Made by a program: the position numbers and the translations under genes
Shown here: piece after piece, positions 38,617-53,600 of the stretch
Layout of the letters: the number at the start of each line of letters is the position of its first letter
How positions within the stretch are numbered: the stretch's first letter is position 1
Notes under the pieces: model-generated
Databases searched by the model: none
What the model saw: the letters and a program-made list of their open reading frames with translations, nothing else
Told to the model about the DNA's origin: nothing
From: Polyodon spathula
Taxonomy: Eukaryota; Chordata; Actinopteri; Acipenseriformes; Polyodontidae
Assembly (NCBI RefSeq): GCF_017654505.1
Contig: NC_054569.1
Location: 5,198,006 to 5,262,005 of the forward strand
Direction of reading: 5' to 3'
DNA length: 64,000 bases

Positions 38617-41600
38617 CTGGAACAATACAGACATGGAACAAAAAGACTGTGGTTAGTAAAGCACATGGGTGAGAAAAGCACAATGGAACCAGTTTGTTTG
38701 TGTTTGCTCCCTCAAAACTAGCAAGAAACAACTCAAATTATAATTAAACTGCTGCTCCCTGCACCTCTGTTACACAAGACAATGCTGGAGTATCAGTGAG
38801 AAGCAGGAGCGCTCTCAGGATCTCCTCTGAACTCTACCCTCCTTGTTGGTGTGCTGTGCTCTGTCCTATCAAGACAATGCTGGAGTATCAGTGAGAAGCA
38901 GGAGGACTCTCAGGATCTCCTCTGAACTCTACCCTCCTTGTTGGTGTGCTGTGCTCTGTCCTAGTCAGACAATGCTGGAGTATCAGTGAGAAGCAGGAGC
39001 GCTCTCAGGATCTCCTCTGAACTCTACCCTCCTTGTTGGTGTGCTGTGCTCTGTCCTGTCAAGACAATGCTGGAGTATCAGTGAGAAGCAGGAGCGCTCT
39101 CAGGATCTCCTCTGAACTCTACCCTCCTTGTTGGTGTGCTGTGCTCTGTCCTGTCAAGACAATGCTGGAGTATCAGTGAGAAGCAGGAGCGCTACAGGAT
39201 CTCCTCTGAACTCTACCCTCCTTGTTGGTGTGCTGTGCTCTGTCCTGTCAAGACAATGCTGGAGTATCAGTGAGAAGCAGGAGCGCTCTCAGGATCTCCT
39301 CTGAACTCTACCCTCCTTGTTGGTGTGCTGTGCTCTGTCCTATCAAGACAATGCTGGAGTATCAGTGAGAAGCAGGAGCGCTCTCAGGATCTCCTCTGAA
39401 CTCTACCCTCCTTGTTGGTGTGCTGTGCTCTGTCCTAGCAAGACAATGCTGGAGTATCAGTGACACTGGCGTCCGTTATTCATGTGAGACTCACAGGAAA
39501 ACAACAGCTCTGCAATCTCATGCAGCTCAGAAGAGTCAGGCAACTGTCACCTTAAAAATGGCAAACCATCTATAGTACCAATCAAAAAAAACATTTTGAA
39601 ATATAAGCAGTGCTGTTTTTAATACATTTTTCTGGGGTGATAACTGATTGATTCAGAAAAAGAACAGAACCCAATAGTTATTAAAAGTGCATGAAAATGT
39701 ATCTTTACCTGTCGTCGCTGGTGGAGCTGGATGAAGCAACTTTGATCTTTGCTGAAAAATAATAATAATAATAATAATAATAATAATCTGCACAAAGAAG
39801 AGCAAAGCCCTTCTCCCTTGGGTTTACAACTCTGACCCATAGAAAACAATGATCTCCTAAAAGCAGAGCAAACCAGGGAGAGACAGCTCTGCACAAACAC
39901 ATCTATTACAACTCTCCCATAGAAAACAATGATCTCCTAAAAGCAGAGCAAACCAGGGAGAGACAGCTCTGCACAAACACATCTATTACAACTCTGACCC
40001 ATAGAAAACAATGATCTCCTAAAAGCAGAGCAAACCAGGGAGAGACAGCTCTGCACAAACACATCTATTACAACTCTGACCCATAGAAAACAATGATCTC
40101 CTAAAAGCAGAGCAAACCAGGGAGAGACAGCTCTGCACAAACACATCTATTACAACTCTGACCCATAGAAAACAATGATCTCCTAAAAGCAGAGCAAACC
40201 AGGGAGAGACAGCTCTGCACAAACACATCTATTACAACTCTGACCCATAGAAAAGATATTAAGAAGGTACAGGCAGTTTCTACAAACCGGTTTTCATGTA
40301 GCGCAAGAACGGTATTTAAAGAACTTCAACCTAACCTCTGCAACAAATTCAGAGTGGTCTTTTCAATTGTAATTGTTGAATTCAATTCTGTTTGCTTTTC
40401 TCCAGCCTTGATCTTCACTAGAAGTGTTTTATTTCTTCTTCTTAAATGTATGCAACTAAAACACATCTAAAATACTCACTCTGCGCTGCTGTGTAGTCAG
40501 GGCTCCTGGCACCTAGGAGTGAATTACAAAACTCAGGGTTACTGTATTTACAAGTGAATCTATCAGCAGCTTCATATCATTGAGAAATGTACTGTCATCA
40601 TTCTACACACTGGAGAAGGTTGTGATTGCACTTGTGTTATTAGTGCACACATGCCAGGGCTGGATTCACTTTCCCTGCACCCAGCCCTGCTTTATAGAGC
40701 TATAGGACCCTGTTGAGATTCACTGCTAAAAGCACTCCCTAAAATCACACAGAAACTCTGACCCATTTTTTGCAGTTTTAGCACTAAACCCACAGCAGAT
40801 CTTGTTCTGAAGATTCTGCCAGCTACTCTCCTTCATGTGCATTTTTTATTTTTCACATATTAAAAGAACAAAAACAGTAGCCCAAGTAAATTCATGTCTG
40901 GGGGCTCAAGTCATTTCTCCTTCAGTGACCAGGGTGACCCATCCAGCTTTGGACAGGACTGCCCTGAAACTGCGGGTCAGTATCCCTGTCCAGGGCCTCC
41001 CAAACTCCACCGACTGCAATGAGATAAACACTGAGAGAATGTACAGGAGCGCTAGCTATATGTTGCTTTCAGCCTCTGTGTCACTGATGTGTGGGTTCTT
41101 GTTGTAAAGTGCATGTCTAAAATACTAGATTCATGTCCTTATCAGCACCTGTAAGAGTCCTGTTGAGCTTATAGGCACACATTATTAACATTGTTTTCCA
41201 AGAGCACAGCATGTGTGTTTAACTCTTGTTTGGTAACATTTCCAGTACTCTGCAAATCTGGAGTTCCATCAGTGGTTGAAACCCTTGGGTAGCTGTTTCA
41301 GGAGTTAGGGCTCGATCCATCCTCACTGCTGCCAGGAGTTTATTCAGAACCTAAACTCTAAGGCCAGCTGAAAGCTGAGTCCAGAGAGGACTGTGGAAGA
41401 CAGCTCTTCAGATTCCTACATGGAGGAATCAGCAGCCCAGTGCAAAGACTAGTACAGGAACCTTTTACACATTTACTGCAGGAGAGACCAGGGGCGTTAA
41501 AAGACTGGGATCAACTAGAAATGGGAGTTTGTTCATGCTAAGCTCATAAATTTGTATATTTCATCAGGACCTGTCTATTCTGTATATACAGAACACAACT

Positions 41601-44600
41601 GATAAAGGAATTGGAAATGCAGCATTAATGAAGCAGCTCTTAACCCCGCCTCCCTCTCTCTCACCTGATGCTCTTTTCTTCCAGATGTGAACTCCTATGA
41701 TCACTGCAATGATCAGACCCAGAGCAGCCAGCACACCACCAGCAACAACCCCCACGTTCAGAGCAGCCTCTGGAGCTGCAAACACACAGGAGACTGTTTA
41801 GCAAAAGCAATCAGTGAAGATAATGACCCACATCCCTGCAGCAGGCATTAGGCTCTGTGTAAAGCACAGTAATACCAGTGGTGTGAAAGTTTACCACAGG
41901 CATTTAGCATTTCCAGTAAAACCAGTCTAATCCAGCCCCTCTACAAACCAGCATTCTGGGTAATTCAGCATGATTTACGAGTACCGACCAAATCCCTATT
42001 GAAATGAATGGTGTGATCCAGTCCTCTACAATCCCTATTGAAATGAATGGTGTGATCCAGTCCTCTACAATCCCTATTGAAATGAATGGTGTGATACAGT
42101 CCTCTACAATCCCTATTGAAATGAATGGTGTGATACAGTCCTCTACAATCCCTATTGAAATGAATGGTGTGATACAGTCCTCTACAATCCCTATTGAAAT
42201 GAATGGTCTAATCCAGAATCAATGGTGTCTAATCCATCCAGTCTAATCCAGCACTCTAATCAATCCCTATCTGAATCATGTCTAATCCAGTGTGATGTCT
42301 AATCAGTCCTCTAATCAATCCTGTCTAATCCAGCACACTTTCTAATCCAGGTCTAATCACACCCTGTCTAATCCAGCACACTGTCTAATCACACCCTGTC
42401 TAATCCAGCACACCCTGTCTAATCACACCCTGTCAATCAGCACCCTGTCTAATCACACCCTGTCTAATCCAATCACACCTGTCTAATCACACCCTGTCTA
42501 ATCACAGTCTAATCCAGCTGTCTAATCCAGTTGTCTAATCCAGCACCCTGTCTAATCCACCCTGTCTACCAGCTGTCTAATCACACCCTGTCTAATCACA
42601 CCCTGTCTAATCCAGCACCCTGTCTAATCCAGCACCCTTTCTAATCCAGCACCCTGTCTAATCACACCCTGTCTAATCCAACACACTGTCTAATCACACC
42701 CTGTCTAATCCAGCACCCTGTCTAATCCAGCACCCTTTCTAATCTAATCCAGCACCCTGTCTAATCACACCCTGTCTAATCCAGCACACTGTCTAATCAC
42801 ACCCTGTCTAATCCAGCACCCTGTCTAATCCAGCACCCTGTCTAATCACACCCTGTCTAATCCAACACACTGTCTAATCACACCCTGTCTAATCCAGCAC
42901 ACTGTCTAATCACACCCTGTCTAATCCAGCACCCTTTCTAATCCAGCACCTTGTCTAATCCACCCTGTCTAATCCAGCACACTGTCTAATCACACCCTGT
43001 CTAATCCAGCACCCTGTCTAATCCAGCACCTTGTCTAATCCTGTCTAATCCAGCACCCTGTCTAATCACACCCTGTCTAATCCAACACACTGTCTAATCA
43101 CACCCTGTCTAATCCAGCACCCTTTCTAATCCAGCACACTGTCTAATCACACCCTGTCTAATCCAACACACTGTCTAATCACACTGTCTAATCCAACACA
43201 CTGTCTAATCAAGCACCCTGTCTAATCCAGCACCCTTTCTAATCCAGCACCTTGTCTAATCACACCCTGTCTAATCCAACACACTGTCTAATCACACCCT
43301 GTCTAATCCAGCACCCTTTCTAATCCAGCACCTTGTCTAATCACACCCTGTCTAATCCAGCACAATCTGTCTAATCCACCCTGTCACCCTGTCTAATCCA
43401 GCACCCTGTCTAATCTGTCTAATCCAGCACACTGTCTAATCCACACCCTGTCTAATCCAGCACCTTGTCTAATCACACCCTGTCTAATCCAGCACACTGT
43501 CTAATCCAGCACACTAATCTAATCACACTGTCTAATCCAGCACCCTGTCTAATCCAGCACCTGTCTAATCACACCCTGTCTAATCCAGCACACTGTCTAA
43601 TCACACCCTGTCTAATCCAGCACACTGTCTAATCCAGCACCCTGTCTAATCACACCCTGTCTAATCCAGCACACTGTCTAATCACACCCTGTCTAATCCA
43701 GCACACTGTCTAATCACACCCTGTCTAATCCACACACTGTCTAATCCACACCCTGTCTAATCCACACTAATCCACACCCTGTCTAATCACACCCTGTCTA
43801 ATCCACACCTGTCTAATCCAGCACACTGTCTAATCACTGTCTAATCACACCCTGTCTAATCCAGCACCCTTTCTAATCCAGCACCTTGTCTAATCACACC
43901 CTGTCTAATCCAACACACTGTCTAATCACACCCTGTCTAATCCAACTGTCTAATCCACCCTGTCACCACACCCTGTCTAATCCAGCACCCTGTCTAATCC
44001 AGCACCCTGTCTAATCCAACACCTGTCTAATCCAACACACTGTCTAATCACACCCTGTCTAATCCAGCACCCTTTCTAATCCAGCACCTTGTCTAATCAC
44101 ACCCTGTCTAATCCAACACCCTGTCTAATCACACCCTGTCTAATCCAGCACCCTGTCTAATCCAGCACCCTGTCTAATCCAGCACCCTGTCTAATCCAGC
44201 ACCACTGTCTAATCACACCCTGTCTACCACACTGTCTAATCACACCCTGTCTAATCCAGCACCCTGTCTAATCACACCCTGTCTAATCCAACACACTGTC
44301 TAATCACACCCTGTCTAATCCAGCACCCTGTCTAATCCAGCACCCTGTCTAATCACACCCTGTCTAATCACACCCTGTCTAATCCAACACACTGTCTAAT
44401 CACACCCTGTCTAATCCAGCACCCTGTCTAATCACACCCTGTCTAATCCAGCACACTGTCTAATCACACCCTGTCTAATCCAGCACCCTTTCTAATCCAG
44501 CACCTTGTCTAATCACACCCTGTCCAATCCAGAACACTGTCTAATCACACCCTGTCTAATCCAGCACACTGTTTAATCATACCCTGTCTAATTCTATAAA

Positions 44601-47600
44601 ATTTTCCAATCCCAGACGCTGCTGGACTGTACAGGTTTCACTGTACCTTGTTTTACCAGTTTATTCCAATGCTCTGTGCTTTGCCATGCTTGCCTACTGT
44701 ATGTTTTACTATGCTTTTACCATCATTGCACAATGCTCTGTTATACTTAGCTAATACCAGATATATCAGTCAACTTTCATAAGGGTACATTCATGAGATA
44801 AACTAATCTAGCCCCAACTGTTCTTAAAGCAGACCCCTGTGTGAAGTGGTATCAGGAGGTAACTTCAGCTGGGAAATCCCTGTTGCAATAAAAAGCTTTT
44901 GAATGAAGAGAATGTCTGCAGCGTTTTTGTGATTTCTTATTATATACTTCAGCTACAGCCTCCCTCCCTCTCTTCCTGCTCACACAGTCTATTTCAGTAC
45001 CTGTGTCTCAGGTACAGCCTCCCTCCCTCCCCTCCCTGCTCACACAGTCTATTTCAGTACCAGGGTCTCAGGTACAGCCTCCCTCCCCTCCCTCCCTGCT
45101 CACACAGTCTATTTCAGTACCAGGGTCTCAGGTACAGCCTCCCTCCCTCCCCTCCCTGCTCACTCAGTCTATTTCAGTAGCAGGGTCTCTCTCTCTCTCT
45201 TACCCCATTTCACATCCATCTTCTCATCCAGGCTGGCGTGGTGCACCTGGCAGGAGTAGCTGTGTTTCTTCTGGTCCTCTGGACTCACTGTCAGGATCTT
45301 TCTCAGCTGGTAGGTTCTGTCCCCGTTGGGTAGCACCTCTCCACTCCATACCCCCTCCTCCAGCAGAGCCTCTCCGTCTCTGACCCAGTTCACCTCAACC
45401 TCTCGGGGGTAGAACCCTGTCACGTGGCAAATGATGTCCGTTCCTGCAGATTCACGCGCTTTCCTCTGTATCAGCGTCACTGCAGGACGGACTGGTGAAA
45501 GAGAACAGCAGTGCTGTTACAGTTAGACCCCAGTATTGTTTCATGCAGTATTCAATCACACTGTAGAAACACCCTCCACTCTGATTGGCTGAGAGGGTGT
45601 ATGTAAATGGAGCTAAGGTATGGCTGTCACAAAGACGGCCGGAGTGGGTGACGTCAGACCAGAAACAGGAAATAACCAACAAGACAGGTGGAGTTTGGTG
45701 GAGCTGAGCGAATGGTTTCGCTCAGCATTTAATAAGGGAACAGACAGTCAGGAAATAAAAAGGTTGCAACAAACAAAAACACAGGACACGGCACTTTCGC
45801 CAAAATAAATAGACAAACAAAACGGACTAAACAGACAAACACGGTGAGCTTCTATTTTTCTTACAATTATCACAATTACGTCCGTCTCCAATCCCGTTCT
45901 CCGCTCACCGAACACACAACCCCGAGTGAGTGCAAACATGCAGCTTTTATGCAGCTGTACCAAGACTCGATTGCTAATCAATCATTAAATTGAATGCGAC
46001 AAGGCTAAGCAGAGAGGCTGTTCTGTGCGTTACCATTCCAAACCCCAGTAACAAGTAGCTACAGAACTGAGGGAGAACTCGCCTCTATGAAAGGGTCAAC
46101 TCCACCCCCCAGCTGCCATTTATTTCCATGTGAAAAATTGTCTTCAAAACAATTTGTGCTATATTTTTTTAAATACACTTATTGTTATAATGAAAAATGG
46201 AAATTCAGTATTTCAACAGAACTGAAATAACAAAATAACAACAATGTGTTTACAATTATAGCACTATAACAATATAAATCACAACATAGCAATGTTATTT
46301 CCAGTGGCAGTATTATATAAGCAGAAATAACATATTAGTTTTTTTTAGAATTGCAGCATTATAACATTGTAATAATTGTGTAGGCATATCACTTTTTAGA
46401 AATAGTTTTTTGTGTGATAGATTTCAAAACATTTATCAATGCTAATGTCTTTATGTAGCACACATACACCCAGGAATGGAAACAGACAGTATCGCATCTC
46501 AATTCGAGATCGAACACATATACACCCAGGGATGGAAACAGACAGTATCGCATCTCAATTCGAGATCGAACACATATACGCCCAGGGATGGAAACAGACG
46601 GTATCGCCCAGGGATGGAAGCTCGCAATTCGAGATCGAACACATATACGCCCAGGGATGGAAACAGACGGTATCGCATCTCAATTCGAGATCGAACACAT
46701 ATACGCCCAGGGATGGAAACAGACGGTATCGCATCTCAATTCGAGATCGAACACATATACGCCCAGGGATGGAAACAGACGGTATCGCATCTCAATTCGA
46801 GATCGAACACATATACGCCCAGGGATGGAAACAGACGGTATCGCATCTCAATTCGAGATCGAACACATATACGCCCAGGGATGGAAACAGACGGTATCGC
46901 ATCTCAATTCGAGATCGAACACATATACGCCCAGGGATGGAAACAGACGGTATCGCATCTCAATTCGAGATCGAACACATATACGCCCAGGGATGGAAAC
47001 AGACGGTACGCCCAGGGATGGAAACAGACGGTATCGCATCTCAATTCGAGATCGAACACATATACGCCCAGGGATGGAAACAGACGGTATCGCATCTCAG
47101 TTATCCGGCTCCAGCGAGTACTATGATGTGTTTAATAAAACTGATTATTAAAAAACATAAAATTATTAAATTATCAAAGACTTTTAATTTCTGTCAAAAA
47201 TACATACTGAGATCTGAGAAAAAACACGCACTTAGCTAGCCGATATTATTTGCGTTTTGTTGTCCTTGTTTTGGAGTACTGTCTGACCGAGGCTGTGATG
47301 ACTTTAGTTTGACTTGTGTTTTGCTCTGTGATTGTTGTGGTCTTTCTAATGGTTTTTATGCTCATGTAGGACTAGTGCTTGTTTATATGTACATAAAGAC
47401 ACCACCCCCTCTCTTAGCTTGATTAATAATTAATTTATTTGAATAATTACAATAGTTTAAATTAATGTATGTTAATCAACTTGAATGAATACTATATGAT
47501 TATTACCACATTAGATCACCGACTAAACACAGACAATCTATTAGTTATTAGGGCTGCAATGAAGGCTTGCCTACATTTTGATCTTCAACTTTTCGAACCT

Positions 47601-50600
47601 TTGATGGTACTCATTTGCATAATTTACTGGTGACATCATGTCACAGAGACGGCCGAAGTAGGCGGCGTCAGAACCAGGAAAAGGAATGAACACAAAGACA
47701 GATGATGTGAAATGATGGGGACGCTTGCTTGCGCCTGTTTATTATAAATAAAAGGTTTAACAAACACGAAAAAACAGGACACGGCACTGGTAGCCAAAAT
47801 AAACAGAAACAAAAACGGACTAAACTTAACAAAACGGTGCAGGGACAGACACACTGACAAACACGGTGAGTTCTGAACACACAAGTATCGTGCTGGTCCC
47901 ACCAGCACACAATAGCAGTTGATATATCTAAGTTTCTCCTTCTCTCGCTCCCGTTCTCCACTCACCGAACACCCAACCGCGAATATGTGACAACGTGCAT
48001 CTATATATACTGTTGTGCTGGGATTCAATTACCAATTAATTATTCACTTGAATCCCAGCACGTGAATTAATAAAGTGCATTCCCTGTGCTCACATATTAC
48101 TACATTTTACTTGCACGTGAAGTGCTGTGCAATCCTCGTGCCTAAATACACATATACATTTTAAACACTCGTGTTCCACAGACCCGTTTATATCCCGTGT
48201 ACCAATGACTATACACCAACATTAAACACACAACATATAACAGATAATATACACAGGGGCGGGCACTTTGTCACACATCACCATAGCTACTTATTTATAT
48301 TTGATTGAAAATCCTATTATTTTAAAGGTAATTGTGGCAGTGTGCCCCGCCCCTGTGCACATTTTTGTGTTAGATGTTGTATGTATTGTGTTAATGTTGG
48401 TGTATTGTAGTTGGTACACGGGATATAATATGGGTTACGAGCTCAAGTGTTTAAAATGTATATTTGTATTTAGGCACGAGGATTGCACAGCACTTCACGT
48501 GCAGGTAAAATGTAATAATATGTGAGCACGGGGAATTGCACTTTATTAATTCACATGCAGTTGTACCGAGACTCCAATTGAATGATTGATTAGCAATCGA
48601 GTCTCAGTACCGCTGCATAAAAGCAGCATGTTGAGACTCACTCAGGGTTGTGTGTTCAGGGTGAAGAAACAGGTGTGGAGAAGGAGAATTAAAAATATAA
48701 AAAGTATATATACATTATATATATATATATATATATAGTATATATACTATTTAATTTGGCTTAGAGTGGCATGTCCTGTTTTGTGTTCACTTCTTAGTCT
48801 TACTATTTATTAAAGATTCAGCTACGCCCGTTTCAAACAAAAAATACCTTGTTTGGTGTCGCTTCTTCCTGGTCCGTGACGTCACTACACCTGCGCACTG
48901 CGACCACTCGCCACAGTAACACATATAAATGGAATCAAACATTCACATGTAGATAAAAATATGTTATATGATGTTTGCAATATACAGTGCCTATAGAAAG
49001 TCTACACCCCCATTCAAAAGTTTTACCTTTTGTTGCCTTATAGCCTGGAATTAACAATATCCCAAGCACTCCACAAATCTGGCCTGTATGGTAGGGTGGC
49101 AAGAATGAAGCCATTACTCAAGAAAGCCCACCTTGAATCCCGTTTGAAGTATGCAAATAAATACTCAGGAGATTCTGTAGCCATGTGGCAAAAAGTTTTG
49201 TGGTCTGATGAAACTAAAATGGAACTTTTTGGCCTAAATGCAAAGCGTTATGTTTGGTGTAAACCCAACACAGCGCATCACCCAAAGAACACCATCCTTA
49301 CTGTGAAGCACGGTGGTGGCATCATCATGTTATGGAGATGTTTCTCAACAGCAGGGACTGGGGCACATGTCAGGATAAAAGGGAAAATTAATGGAGAAAG
49401 TACAGAGAAGTCCTTGAGGAAAACCTGCTGCCCTCTGCAAGAAAGCTGAAACTGGGACAGAAGTTCACTTTTCAGCATGACAACGACCCAAAGCACACAG
49501 CCAAAGCTACACTGGAGTGGCTAAGGAACAAAAAGGTAAATGTCCTTGAGTGGCCCAGTCAGAGCAGCGACCTAAATCCAATCGAAAATTTGTAGCATGA
49601 CTTGAAGACTGCTGTCCATCAACGCTCCCCAAGGTACTTGACAGAGCTTGAACAGTTTTGTAAAGAAGAATGGTCAAATATTGCCAAATCTAGGTGTGCA
49701 AGTTGGTAGAAACCTATCCCAGCAGACTCACAGCTGTAATTGCTGCCAAAGGTGCATCCAGGGGGGTGAAGACTTATCCAATTATGATCTTTCAGTTTTG
49801 TATTGTTAATTTTTAATTTTTTTTCTCAATAAAAACTTTTTTCCCCCCTAACAGTGTGGAGTATGGTATGTAGATAAGTGAAAAAAAGCCTAATTTAAAT
49901 GCACGAAACTTTCAGGCACTGACACAACAAAATGTGAAAAAAGTTCAAGGGGAAGTAGACTTTCTATAGGCACTGTATACAGTAAGCTTGCATTGCACAA
50001 GTGCAGCAGACTTAGTCAAAACAAAGCTTTCTTTAACAGTCATCGTTCCGAGCAGCTTATCAGCCACGTTTTACTGCTGCTGAAAATATTAATAATAGTA
50101 ATAATATGACCTTACGCTTGTCAAGTGACCCCAGAGATTAGTTATACCTCCATGATACTAGTCGCTTGGACAGTTTGCATTCAAATTTTTTGGTCACCTG
50201 GGCATTTAACAAAAAAAATTCAAAACAGCAGACTGGTTGTGAGATATTTGTTTTAATACAGGTTACCCTATCGATTTGCTGTCGAGACGGTGAATGAAGA
50301 AAGTAAAGGTCTGCCTCTGGATAACACGAGCTGGAGGGGGGGGGGGGGTACGGACGGTGCTCAGTTTTCAAAATTAAAATTATTAGTCCTATCGTATATT
50401 TTATATGTTTCAAACATATTCTACCATAGCACTTCTCTTACACCATCTTGTACACAAGGTATTCAGAACACATTTTACTGAAGCAATACAACCCCCCCCC
50501 CCAGTGCTTTGGATACTATACCCTGCTCCAAACACAGCAGCGACACATATACAGCTGCTACGTAGAACAATTTGGTAGATTTTAATACAATAACTTTTGT

Positions 50601-53600
50601 TTATTAATATGCATTGCACAAATCAAAAGATCAAATTTTGCATGTGAGTGACATTTAACGTGTGATTTATGGTATTCATACATTGTCAAACAGTTTCTGT
50701 TAAGGAAGAAAAAAAACAACAAAAAAACCCCACAGTTCGTGAACCCGTCTGATGAACCTTCGAAGGTTTAAAACAACCTTTGAATCCCTGGCTAGCGAAC
50801 GAACCTTTGAACACAGCCCTATTAGTTATCTGTTAAATAATCTGAATATTCATTCAAATTAATCTGAACATTTTATTAGTGATGTGTACAAGATCAAGGA
50901 ATTGCAATGAACACACAAAACATGCTCAACCACAACAAGGCAGGTTAAAATATCATAGCAGTTTATTATATAATAATACTAATGGTACAGAAAGGAAAAA
51001 CTTAGAAAATGATCATGCGGTATCAGTTCACATATCAATGCAACACCAGTAAACACTTATTCCTTGAATGCATATGCTTCTATATACAGTGGTTTGCAGA
51101 AGTATTCACCCCCCCCTGCAAAGTTTTCACATTTTGTTGGCACCAGCGTTAGGGTTGCCATCTGGCCCCATAATTCCACAACACTGCGAGACGGAACAGG
51201 ATTTTCAAGTTGCCTTTAAACTGAAGGAAATCAACACGTGAATTGAGCGCGAAACCCTTGCTAAATTGATTCTGTTCATTATCGAGGCAGCATGACAATA
51301 CATAATAGCTTTCAACAAATTAAACAAATAAGTATCATCATCAATTTTATTTATGTTATTAATAGTTTTAAATATATATATTTTGACATGTCTTTATAGT
51401 TTATAATAGTATATATCGTCGTCTTCTGCTCAAATCATTAATAATGACCAGCTGTTGACTACACCAGACAGCGTGAACACCTGATCAGTATTATTATTTA
51501 ATTGGGAGAGTCAGTCTGAATTAGGGTTATATGTTACTAATTAGCAGGATATAAACAGCAACTTTTAAATATTGATAACTGAAATGCTAATTTTACAAGA
51601 TGCTTTTTTATTTTGTAAGATTTGTATTATCACAATGGTTTGGATAATTAAAAAGCAGTATAAATTAAGCGAGGGTTTAGTGCTCAGTTCAGGTATTTAT
51701 TTCTTTCAGTTTAAGGGCAACTTAAAAACACGAAGACCAAGGAGCTTTCGAAACAAGTCAGGGAAAAAGTGGTAGAAGCACAGAGCTGGAGAAGGGTACA
51801 AGAAAATTTCAAAGGCGCTGATTATCCCTCTCAGCACAGTGATTTCCATCATTAAGAAGTGGAAGATGCATCATACCACCCAGACACTACCCATTTCAGG
51901 TCGTCCTCCCAAACTGAGCAGCCGAGAAAGCAGGAAACTGGTTTCGGATGTCACTCTGAAGCCAAAAATGACCTTGCGAGATCTGAAAAGTTCTGTGTCT
52001 GGGATGGGAGTCAGTGTTCACACATCAACAATAAGGCGGTCCCTACACAAAGCTGGCCTGTATGGACGGGTGGCAAGAAAGAAGCCATTACTCAAAAAGC
52101 CTCATCTTAAATCATGTATGGAGTTTGCAAAAAAGCATGTAGATGATATTGCAGGCATGTGGAAAAAGGTTTTGTGGTCAGACGAAACAAAAACTGAACT
52201 TTTCGGTCTAAATTCCAAGCGTTACATCTGGTGTAAGCCCAACACTGCACATCACCCAGTCAACACCATCCCAAATGTCAAGCATGAAGGTGGCAGCATC
52301 ATATTATGGGGATGCTTCTTTTCAGTAGGGACTTGGAAGCTTGTCAGGATAGAGGGGAGAATGGATGGTGCAAAGTACAGGTGAATCCTTGAGGAAAACC
52401 TGTTTGAGTCAGCCAAGACTCTGAACCTGATGAGGAAATTCACATTTCAGCAGGACAATGACCGGAAGCACAAAGCCAAAGCCACACTGGAGTGTTTGAA
52501 CAAGAAGAGATTTCCATGACATGAGAGTAGATGTTAAACTTCATGTTAATTTGAACTCGGCTCTCGCCAAGATAAGCACCAACTAAGACGTAGCTTTGCA
52601 GTAAACTAATGTGATCCATCAGCATCTCCATCCATTTGCATTGCTTTCCAACTGATGATGTAGATATCCTTCTGTCTGGTGTTGATTGCTGAAGTGTAAT
52701 GCTGGCTCCAGGGATCAGCTCATTTTGCCTCCCCAGCGCATCAGCACACACAGCTGCTGCAATGCTGGCTCCGGGGATCAACCCAGTGCGGTCTCCCCAG
52801 CGCATCAGCATGACAACCGTCTGGATTGAGCTAAGTAGGGTACATCTCTGGGGTCTTCAAATGGGCACCTTCCATCCTCGGTGTTTCGTTGACTAACCCA
52901 TGACACCTCAAGTGGGCTCAACAGTGATTCTGGTGTCCCAGCATCACCCCCCTCCATCCCCCACTCAGCTCAGCCCAACTTACTTACCCGTACATCAGCG
53001 TTGCTTTCTTTCTATTGTGCTTGAGATCCCCATCCAGAATCTTTCCGTCTCAACCACAGCCAGTTGCTGCTCCTTTCTGCTGCTTCAGATAAGTTCTTCA
53101 CTGTGCGATACAACTCTTGGCCACTAAACCCAACATCTCTGAGAAACCGGGTTGTAGAGTGTGCCACAAATCCTCGACAACCCACCTCCACTGGGTAAAC
53201 TCGGACACTCCATCCTCGCTGTTCCGCTTCAGCAGCTAGTCGAGCATACCGAAGTTTCTTCCTCTCATCCGCCTCATCCACAGCATCCTCCCATGGCACT
53301 GTTAACTCTACCAGATGAACAAGGCGTGCTGATTCAGACCACTAGACAATGTCTGGTCGAAGGTTAGTGGTGGCAGTCTCGGAAAAATAAGCCGTTGACC
53401 AACATCTGCCAGCATCTTCCCAGTCTCTAGCAGCTTCCAGTTGTCCTGGGCGAGGGTTGGTTTTAACACCTTTTCTTGGTGGTTGCTCTCCTGGAGAGGA
53501 ATGTTTGTGTGTAATGTTTTGATGGAACTGGTGGCATCTTATTGGTCAGGTTACGCTTGTCTTCCAATGCTAAGGCCAAACATCGCAGCACCTGGTCATG

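Noticed and set aside
46439..47239. Repeat protein with [20 protein letters not shown] units
   Set aside because: A 56-bp unit is not a multiple of three, so the frame merely cycles through the repeat; all three forward frames are open.
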